Assembly: GCA_964364175.1 (NCBI GenBank)
Contig: CAYILR010000034.1
Location: 1 to 48,534, forward strand
Reading direction: 5' to 3'
DNA: 48,534 bases
From: CAYILR01 sp964364175
Lineage (GTDB): Bacteria; Bdellovibrionota; UBA1018
Shown: positions 15,504 through 22,286 of the stretch, piece after piece
Position numbering within the stretch: position 1 is the first letter of the stretch
Layout: every line of letters starts with the position of its first letter
Translations under genes and position numbers: made by a program
Notes under the pieces: generated by a model
Database searches by the model: none
The model's input: the letters and a program-made list of their open reading frames with translations, nothing else
Told to the model about the DNA's origin: nothing

Positions 15504-16477
15504 GTATTTCGTATATTGCAGTCGACATTCAGACATTCAGAAACACGACCCGGGACATCCCGGTCGATGTGTTTATTAAAGTGTCAGACGATAATCACGC
15601 TCATGTGTTCTCGAAATCGACTGGAATCGATTACAAACGTCTCGCTCAATATATTCAGAAAGGCGTGAAAGAGCTTTTTATTCGCGCTGAGGATGAAGCT
15701 ACATTTAAGGAATTCATTCGGACACCCGCGCAGGCAGTGTTCGGCGATCCAAGCATCCCCAACGAGCGAAAAATCGCTGCTTTGCTGAACATGACTGAGC
15801 AAAACATGGCAGAAATTTTCTCCACCATCAATGTGGATGAAAAAACAGCTGAAAAAACTCAGCAAGTCATCAACAACTACGTTCAGCTTTTGAGTGAGAA
15901 TCCAAAAACACTCGCTTTGATTCTGAAACTCGTCTCGCATGGCGACTATCTGTACTACCACTCGATTGCTGTATCGATTTTCAGCATGTTTATCGCTAAG
16001 GCATCAGGGAACATGAATCAGAAAATGCTGGAGACACTAGGAATGGGTGGATTTTTGCACGATATTGGTTGCACAAAAATCCCCAAAGAAATCCTATACA
16101 GTGCTAATGAACTTGATCCAGGCCAATGGGTGGAAATCAAAGAGCATGCTCGCCTGGGGCTAGAGATGCTGGAAAACACACCCAACATCCCAGATGAAGT
16201 CAGATACATCGTTTACCAACACCACGAGCAGCCGAGCGGGCATGGTTATCCGAATGGATTGCACGGCCCGGTGATTTATTATCCCGCGAAAATTGTGGCT
16301 GTAGCCGACGCATTCAGCGCACTGATCACCACACGACCTGGTCATCCCGGGAAGTCTGCTGAGGAAGCTATCAAGATCATGCAAGAAGAGTCCGGCAAGT
16401 ATGACCGCGAACTCGTGAAGCTGCTGGGTACTGTGTTCCTCAAGCAGGATGCTGGGGCGAAGAAGAAGGCTGCGTAG
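15500..16477 (+). CDS. HD-GYP domain protein (c-di-GMP phosphodiesterase type)
   Basis: A 325-residue cytoplasmic protein. The N-terminal 110 residues form an unrecognised sensory region beginning with a small beta domain. The HD-GYP domain follows: His154, the metal-binding HD pair in GGFLHDIG (His187-Asp188), EHARLG (His216), and HHEQPSGHGYPNGLHG with the GYP motif at 249-251. HD-GYP proteins hydrolyse cyclic di-GMP to GMP or pGpG. The loop reads PSGHGYP where the common form is DGxGYP, so the usual Asp is missing and activity is not certain. It is co-translated with the FlgT-like protein. No GGDEF or EAL domain is in the window. Confidence 0.88.
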   Translation: MSISYIAVDIQTFRNTTRDIPVDVFIKVSDDNHAHVFSKSTGIDYKRLAQYIQKGVKELFIRAEDEATFKEFIRTPAQAVFGDPSIPNERKIAALLNMTEQNMAEIFSTINVDEKTAEKTQQVINNYVQLLSENPKTLALILKLVSHGDYLYYHSIAVSIFSMFIAKASGNMNQKMLETLGMGGFLHDIGCTKIPKEILYSANELDPGQWVEIKEHARLGLEMLENTPNIPDEVRYIVYQHHEQPSGHGYPNGLHGPVIYYPAKIVAVADAFSALITTRPGHPGKSAEEAIKIMQEESGKYDRELVKLLGTVFLKQDAGAKKKAA

Positions 16478-16497
16478 CCTTAGCCATTAATAAGGCT
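16476..16497. terminator. Hairpin at the end of the HD-GYP gene
   Basis: AGCCTTA pairs with TAAGGCT over an 8-nt loop, starting in the stop codon. There is no U-tract. It lies where the HD-GYP gene meets the convergent beta-lactamase remnant. Confidence 0.25.
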
Positions 16498-17215
16498 CCA
16501 ACAACTCCGTCCCAAACGACTCCACGCTGAATCCTTCATAGTTTGAAAAAACTGCGACCAGAGATTTTTTTCTGGAAAAAATCTGTCATAGGCCCTGAAA
16601 GAAAGCCATGCACCATTATGCCAATAGAGAGGTTTGCCCTTCAACTTTCCAATCACCGATCCATTTCGAAAAATCATCAAGATTTGTCACTATACTTCCA
16701 GGGCCCTGTTTGTAATTACACGGACCGTTGTCGTTCACATCAAAAAATGGCCATGCTTTGTAACTATGCATTTTTTTCTGAAAAGCAGCTTCGTTTTCCA
16801 ATGTAATGAGATCAGTGTGATTCATTTTTATTTTTTTAAAAATATGCTCATTTAGAAAATCACTAAAACTCTGTCCGGATGCATGAGCAGCCACCTCAGC
16901 CAAAACCACATAACCCATGTTGCTATATTGATAGCGAGAGCCGGGTTCAAACTCGAGCTTCGACTGACTATTCAAATAAGAAATAATCTCTTTATTTTGA
17001 ACAGGCGTTTTAGAGTTTTTACAAAGTTCATTGTAATTAGGCAGCCCACCTTGGTGATGTAAAAGGTGGCGTATACGAACATTTTTTGCGTAGGCAGGAA
17101 AAGCAGGAATATACTGACTCACAAAATCATCCGCTTTGATTTTTCCTTCTTTTTCTAAAATCAGAACCGCCATTGCAGTAATTTGTTTGGAAAGAGAGCC
17201 AGCCCTGGTCCTTTG
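16487..17215 (-). pseudogene. Decayed beta-lactamase/PBP-like serine hydrolase (PF00144)
   Basis: Parts of one class-C beta-lactamase-family gene remain in different frames. The nucleophile motif SLSK is encoded at about 17197-17186, upstream of the first in-frame ATG (17173), and no start codon precedes it before an in-frame stop near 17297. The same frame continues through HLLHHQGGLPNY and the YSN motif to a stop at 16616. After a shift of frame, LYWHNGAWLSFRAY (the HxG region) and FFPEKN appear, and after another shift the natural C-terminal end VFSNYEGFSVESFG to ELLEPY. The stretch between the GPGSIVTNLDDFSKW segment and the HxG region is much shorter than usual, so an internal deletion is likely. 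It is AT-rich and lies beside the HNH gene. Confidence 0.75.
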
Positions 17216-17421
17216 GATTTTATGAATGCGCTTAGACGTGGCAGCAGGGGTTCGGCTTGTGCATATAAGGACGTCAGGAGTATTAAAAATCTGTAACTAC
17301 AGTTTTTTGAAATACAAAATCACTTAAAATAGACCAAAAATAGATATAAAATTCGTTTTTTTTGATGAATTTATTTTCGAATTCATGGCATATTTCCCAG
17401 ATCTTCACAGGAGAAAACACC

Positions 17422-18513
17422 ATGAATCCAGCGTCAATTTCAAATTTTTCAATTCAAAATTTAAAAAATCTGAGTGACCGAGATCTTATTGAAAAGACTC
17501 GATCACTGATCCGATTTGAGCGAGAGGTGACGGTCGCTGTTTTGCACCATCTGAGAGAAATTGAGAGACGGAAGGTTTACTGCGCGATGGGGATTAGTAA
17601 TCTACATGACTATTGTATGAATCATTTAGGATATTCATCCGGAGCTGCTCAAAGACGAATTGATGCGATGAAGCTTTTGAAGGAGCTTCCGGAGATGGAG
17701 GATAAAATTTTGGAGGGGAAGCTCAGTTTTTCGACCATCGTTCAAGTTCAAAGTTTTGTGAGAAAAGAAAACAAAATCACGGACGAACCGATTTCGAAGG
17801 ACGAGAAAAAAGAGATTCTAGAAACTCTGGAAGGAAAGTCTCGTAGACAAGTAGAGCGGGAGTTGATGAAAAGATCCGTCCAACCTGAAGCTCACTTTCA
17901 AGAAAAAGCTAGAGCTGTGAGTCAAACCCATACTGAGTTGAAATTAATTCTCACTGAAGATGCGATTCAAAATCTCGAAACCCTCAAAGGATATCTTGCG
18001 CATTCACATCCCAGCATGAGTTTGAGTGAGCTGGTGACTTACTTAGCTAAATTTGGAGTGGAGAAACTCAATCCGGCCAGGGAACCTAAAAACAAAAAGG
18101 TAACCCACTCTGAAACTAAAGCTAGAGAGAACGATCAACTATCAAGCGCTCAAGATGATTCTTTTGAGGTGATGATGCCACCGGTGGAATTTTCGGGAGG
18201 AAAATTCCGCGGGAGCACAGCGGCGGTGCTGAACGCACCGAAAATTCGTCACGATGACGAATTTAGCGAGCACCTGACGTCCAATCTAAGAAAAAGATAC
18301 ATCCCCGCATCACTCAGACGACAGATTTTTCAGCGGGACCAGGGAAAATGCCAGAAATGTGGTTCAAAATACGCTCTTCAGCTGGATCATATCCATCCGT
18401 TCGCACAAAATGGTGCGAATACAACGGAAAATATCAGACTGCTCTGTCGAAACTGTAATCGAAGGTATGCGATTGAGAAATTTGGGATTCGGAAAATAGA
18501 ACAGTTTTCTTAA
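17422..18513 (+). CDS. HNH endonuclease (DUF222-like N-terminus)
   Basis: A 363-residue protein ending in a typical HNH nuclease domain: CQKCGS, then LQLDHIHPFAQNG, then NIRLLCRNCNRR, which gives the zinc-binding CxxC pairs and the catalytic His. The N-terminal 110 residues are helical (RDLIEKTRSLIRFEREVT and so on) and resemble the regulatory or DNA-binding part of multi-copy HNH proteins I associate with Bdellovibrionota. The region 250-290 is a low-complexity linker encoded by three hairpin-forming sequences. The start at 17422 follows AGGAGA by 7 nt; a frame-open extension to 17362 has no ribosome-binding site. AT-rich DNA, the neighbouring pseudogene and the palindrome just downstream suggest a mobile or invasive element. 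The function is not known. Confidence 0.8.
   Translation: MNPASISNFSIQNLKNLSDRDLIEKTRSLIRFEREVTVAVLHHLREIERRKVYCAMGISNLHDYCMNHLGYSSGAAQRRIDAMKLLKELPEMEDKILEGKLSFSTIVQVQSFVRKENKITDEPISKDEKKEILETLEGKSRRQVERELMKRSVQPEAHFQEKARAVSQTHTELKLILTEDAIQNLETLKGYLAHSHPSMSLSELVTYLAKFGVEKLNPAREPKNKKVTHSETKARENDQLSSAQDDSFEVMMPPVEFSGGKFRGSTAAVLNAPKIRHDDEFSEHLTSNLRKRYIPASLRRQIFQRDQGKCQKCGSKYALQLDHIHPFAQNGANTTENIRLLCRNCNRRYAIEKFGIRKIEQFS
18186..18264. repeat. Three consecutive 5-nt-loop hairpins inside the HNH gene
   Basis: GGAATTTTC/GAAAATTCC (18186-18208), CGGTGC/GCACCG (18224-18240) and AAATTCGTC/GACGAATTT (18242-18264) are perfect stems of 9, 6 and 9 bp, each with a 5-nt loop. They are in frame and encode the linker between the N-terminal part and the HNH domain. 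No family repeat explains them. Confidence 0.7.
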
Positions 18514-18539
18514 ACTTTTTGAAGACAACTCCTCGAATA

Positions 18540-18673
18540 AATTCCCCGGTCGATTTGGATTTTTTTTGTGCGGATACGCCGCTGCGGGCATCCAGCCCTC
18601 ACGCTTAAGCGACCTCCTGTCGCCGCGTGAAGCGGGTATCCGCACAAAAAAAATCCAAATCGACCGGGGAATT
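18540..18673. repeat. 134-bp palindrome with 38-bp perfect arms
   Basis: Perfect 38-bp arms (18540-18577 and 18636-18673) enclose 58 nt that hold two more hairpins, GGGC-ATCCA-GCCC and CACGC...GCGTG around GCGAC-CTCCT-GTCGC, giving a T- or cloverleaf-like fold. It lies between the convergent HNH and alaS genes. The T8 and A8 runs are inside the arms, before and after the inner GC stem on both strands, which is the reverse of an intrinsic terminator. It may end the HNH unit or be a separate repeat. Nothing else is in the 191-bp gap. Confidence 0.9.
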
Positions 18674-18704
18674 CTGTCTGACAAATGAATAGCCTTCAAC
18701 TTGA

Positions 18705-21389
18705 TTATTTTTTTGCGATGAGTTGGGCAGCGAGTGTTAGAGCTTCACTGAGACCTGCGGATTTTGTACCGCCGGCCTGTGCCATCTCGGGCTTGCCGCC
18801 GCCTTTGCCGTCGATCAAGGGTGCTAGCTCCTTCAAAAGGTCATTGGCCTTCACAGTAGCTTGAGCTTTCGTTCCACACGCAATCAGCAACGAAGCTTTG
18901 TCGGTCGTTGGATCTTTCATTCCTAAAACAGCTACTACGTCGGAGGACTTTTGCACGAGCATGTCGGCTAGATCGCGGAGTTTTTTTGCCCCCTGTGCAT
19001 CGGGTTCGCAGATCAATGCGACTAGTTTTACGGCGCCGATGGTTTTTGCTTCTGCTAACAACTCGCTCACTTGTCCGCTCATGCCTTTGGCTTGGAGTTG
19101 CTCGATTTGCTTGCGTAGGTCTTTTTCGGCGCCGCTCAGTTTCTCGAGCTTCGCCAAAACATCTTCAGCGGTTGCAGCTTTGAGGCGCTCTTGGATAACT
19201 GCAAGATTCAGGTCTTTCTTGCGCAAGTATTCAAACGCGCCCTTGGACGTAAAAGCAATAATTCGCCGAACTCCGGATGCTACGCTTCCTTCACTTGCGA
19301 TTTTGAAAAGATGGATATCGGAGGAATTGTCTACGTGTGTTCCACCGCAAAGCTCGGTGGAGAAATCACCGACTTTCACGACGCGAACTCGATCGCCATA
19401 TTTTTCGCCAAAGAATGCGATCGCGCCTGCTGCGATTGCCTCATCTTTGGCCATTTCTTTTTTCGAGACAGAATGTGCGGCCCAAATCTTCTCATTGATC
19501 ATGTTCTCTACTTTTTCCAACTCGTCTTTCGTCACTTGCTGGAAATGCGAAAAATCAAATCGGAGTAATTCGGGCGAAACCAAAGATCCTGCCTGCTTCA
19601 CATGCGCACCCAAAACCTTGTGCAAAGCCCAGTGGAGCAAGTGCGTCGCTGTGTGATTTCGTGCAGTGAGCGCTCGAATTTCGCGATCCGTTTGCTGTGT
19701 GTAGTTTTGTCCGACCTTCAAAGTCCCCTGCACGGGCTGAATGTGGACCACAGTCAAACCTTCGGCTGGTTTTTGAACGTCCAGAACTTTTCCAACAAAA
19801 TCTCCACCACTCACACGACCCTGATCTCCGACCTGTCCCCCGCTCTCAGCATAGAAGGGAGTCTCCAAAAATATCGCTTGGAGAACCGGTGCCTCGGTGC
19901 CCACAACTTGAGTGTGAGAATCCACAGGCAGCATCTGTCCGTTTTGCTCACTGAGAATACTCCAGCACTGTCCTTCGGACGAAAGCGCGTCGTATCCCAC
20001 AAAGCCAATTTTTTTCCCTTGGTCTCGGAGCTTGTTCGCAAGCTGCAGGTAAATCGCATCCAGGGACTCCTGCCCAGATCCCTTCCAGCTTTTGCGTGAC
20101 TCAGCTTTTTGCCGAGCCATCGCCTTCTCAAAACCTGCTTGATCCAGCTTCAAAGCATGCTCATCACAAATCGTGCGCGTGAGGTCGAGAGGGAACCCAA
20201 AAGTGTCGTAGAGTTTGAAAGCAACTTCGCCGGGCAAAGTATCCCCAGCTTTGAGTTTTGCAGTTTCTTCATCGAGCAAAATCAAACCCCGCTCCAAAGT
20301 GCGAAGGAATTGTTCTTCTTCCGCAAAGACTGCTTTGGCAATGAACGCAGCTTGATCTCTCAAACCCGGATAAGCCGATTGCATCTCCTCCATCACAGCA
20401 GCGCAAATCATGCTCAAAAACGGTTTAGTGAATCCCAGTTTTTTCCCATGTCGAATCGCCCGGCGCATGATCCGCCGCAAGACATATCCGCGTCCTTCGT
20501 TCGAAGGCATCACGCCATCCCCGATCAAGAACGTCGCAGCCCGTGCATGATCAGCAATCACGCGAAACGAAGCAGCATCAGCGGCCGAACGATCGTAAGA
20601 TCGACCCAGCTCCTCACCAATCGCTCGGAAAATCACTGCAAACCCATCCGTGTCGTAGTTGGTTTCCACATCCTGCAGAACGGATGCAATCCGCTCGAGT
20701 CCCGCGCCTGTATCCACAGAGGGCTTCGGCAAGGGATTGAGAGTTCCACTGGAATCTCGGTTGTACTGCATGAAAACCAAATTCCAGATCTCCATGTAGC
20801 GATCACAGTCACAGCCCATTTTGCAGGTGGGTTTGCCGCAAGAATACTTCTCGCCACGATCCACGAAAATTTCGCTGCAAGGCCCGCAGGGTCCTGTATC
20901 TCCCATAGCCCAGAAATTATCTTTTTCTCCGAATCGATAGATCCGATCCTTGGGCACACCTTCTTGTTTGTGCCAAATGTCGGCGGCGTCATCATCAGTT
21001 TCAAAAACGGTCACATACAATTTGTCTTTTGGAATTTTGAGATCCTGGGTGACAAACTCCCATCCAAATCGAATCGCGTCGGATTTGAAGTAATCACCAA
21101 AAGAAAAATTTCCGAGCATTTCAAAAAACGTGTGATGCCTGGCTGTGAATCCGACATTTTCAAGATCGTTATGCTTGCCACCTGCGCGCACGCATTTTTG
21201 TACAGAGGCTGCACGCTTGTAGGTTCTGCGATCCTTCCCCAAAAAAACATCTTTAAACTGAACCATCCCCGCAGTTGTGAACAGCAGCGTAGGGTCATTG
21301 TGGGGAACCAAGGATGAGCTCTCAACCACTTCGTGCTGATGACGCTTGAAATAGTCTAAGAAACGGCTGCGAATTTCGGATGTTTTCAT
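18705..21389 (-). CDS. alaS: Alanyl-tRNA synthetase
   Basis: AlaRS charges tRNA-Ala and edits mischarged Ser/Gly. The 894-residue protein has normal length and order. The catalytic domain runs from IRSRFLDYFKRHQHEVVESSSLVPHNDPTLLFTTAGM through GRGYVLRRIMRRAIRHGK. The editing domain has the zinc-site HTATHLL and CGGTHVD motifs, and the C-terminal DHHA1 domain ends the chain. An extra CGKPTCKMGCDC cysteine cluster in the catalytic half (about 195) is an insertion seen in some bacterial AlaRS. It is the last gene of the accB-accC-tamB-omp85 run, starting 11 bp after the preceding gene, and faces the palindrome. Confidence 0.97.
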   Translation of the reverse strand: MKTSEIRSRFLDYFKRHQHEVVESSSLVPHNDPTLLFTTAGMVQFKDVFLGKDRRTYKRAASVQKCVRAGGKHNDLENVGFTARHHTFFEMLGNFSFGDYFKSDAIRFGWEFVTQDLKIPKDKLYVTVFETDDDAADIWHKQEGVPKDRIYRFGEKDNFWAMGDTGPCGPCSEIFVDRGEKYSCGKPTCKMGCDCDRYMEIWNLVFMQYNRDSSGTLNPLPKPSVDTGAGLERIASVLQDVETNYDTDGFAVIFRAIGEELGRSYDRSAADAASFRVIADHARAATFLIGDGVMPSNEGRGYVLRRIMRRAIRHGKKLGFTKPFLSMICAAVMEEMQSAYPGLRDQAAFIAKAVFAEEEQFLRTLERGLILLDEETAKLKAGDTLPGEVAFKLYDTFGFPLDLTRTICDEHALKLDQAGFEKAMARQKAESRKSWKGSGQESLDAIYLQLANKLRDQGKKIGFVGYDALSSEGQCWSILSEQNGQMLPVDSHTQVVGTEAPVLQAIFLETPFYAESGGQVGDQGRVSGGDFVGKVLDVQKPAEGLTVVHIQPVQGTLKVGQNYTQQTDREIRALTARNHTATHLLHWALHKVLGAHVKQAGSLVSPELLRFDFSHFQQVTKDELEKVENMINEKIWAAHSVSKKEMAKDEAIAAGAIAFFGEKYGDRVRVVKVGDFSTELCGGTHVDNSSDIHLFKIASEGSVASGVRRIIAFTSKGAFEYLRKKDLNLAVIQERLKAATAEDVLAKLEKLSGAEKDLRKQIEQLQAKGMSGQVSELLAEAKTIGAVKLVALICEPDAQGAKKLRDLADMLVQKSSDVVAVLGMKDPTTDKASLLIACGTKAQATVKANDLLKELAPLIDGKGGGKPEMAQAGGTKSAGLSEALTLAAQLIAKK

Positions 21390-21400
21390 ACTACCTGACT

Positions 21401-22276
21401 TCAGTGTTGAGTAAGTTTACAACTCATATCCATCGTTTTGTGTGCATCGCAGGCAAAAGGTTGCGCTTCGCCTACAGCAGGCACAGGAACAATCTGCGAC
21501 CCACGATCAGAACTTTGAATCTCTAGACGAATCGATTTGGCCGACAAATTGCTGCTGGTCGTGGCAGGAACCGTACACGGGTAAGGTCTAGAAACATCAA
21601 TCACCCCTAAACCCTTCGGATCCATGTACTTCGAACCCACATCATCGCTCAAAACAAACTGGCTATCGACATTCCACGCGAACTCAGCAGCTAGATTCAT
21701 TCCCGGAACCGTGTAATGTGCTGACACTGTCAAACTATCTGACTTCAAAATCACCACATCGAATAGCAACCCTGCGCTATGATCGGGGAGACAACCGCGG
21801 GTTTTTATTTTTGCAATGTATTCACCGTGCGGAGACGGAATCACGTGCAAGCCATCGCAATGAGTATTTTGAATTGCATCGATGACTTGTACACCTCCTG
21901 AATCCCTCAAAAGGTCCACTCGGTAACTGCTTTCACTGACTACCGGGACAATCGTATAGCCTGCACATTTCATCCGATAAAATTCAGCCCCGTTTTGTCC
22001 CGGGCGCACTGAAGCCAAAACTCGGTCTCCACTTCCATCCGCGTTTTTTACTCTCAACTCGTGGGCAAATTTTCTCTTAGGTGTGGTGCCATCTCCAGGA
22101 CCTGGGCGGCCCTCTTCGTAGTGTAGGACTAAATAAGCGATTTCACTCCCATCCTCTGACCAGACAGCCTGGTCCAACTGGGCGCGTTTTTTCCAAAAAA
22201 AACCTGCCGATGCAAAAGAGGTTGAAAAAACCAATACACCGAGAGCTAGGAGACTGTTTTTTCGAGTGATTTTCAT
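21401..22276 (-). CDS. Exported beta-propeller-like protein of unknown function
   Basis: A 291-residue protein with a signal peptide (cleavage near ASA-G, residue 24). The mature part repeats blades resembling TolB/WD40-like propellers: AVWSEDGSEIAYLVLHY, PHGEYIAKIKT, AAEFAWNVDSQFVLSDD. Six or seven cysteines suggest disulfides, fitting export. No family name is certain. It lies 10 bp after the Omp85 gene and 11 bp before alaS, so it is co-transcribed with outer-membrane assembly genes and might act with them. Confidence 0.5.
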   Translation of the reverse strand: MKITRKNSLLALGVLVFSTSFASAGFFWKKRAQLDQAVWSEDGSEIAYLVLHYEEGRPGPGDGTTPKRKFAHELRVKNADGSGDRVLASVRPGQNGAEFYRMKCAGYTIVPVVSESSYRVDLLRDSGGVQVIDAIQNTHCDGLHVIPSPHGEYIAKIKTRGCLPDHSAGLLFDVVILKSDSLTVSAHYTVPGMNLAAEFAWNVDSQFVLSDDVGSKYMDPKGLGVIDVSRPYPCTVPATTSSNLSAKSIRLEIQSSDRGSQIVPVPAVGEAQPFACDAHKTMDMSCKLTQH

Positions 22277-22286
22277 AGAATAAGGT

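Noticed and set aside
18540..18673. Palindrome as a bidirectional intrinsic terminator for HNH and alaS
   Set aside because: The T-run precedes the inner GC stem and an A-run follows it on both strands, the opposite of an intrinsic terminator, though a long stem may still slow polymerase.
20109..21317. 402-codon open frame opposite alaS
   Set aside because: alaS is certain; the antisense frame is open by codon bias only.
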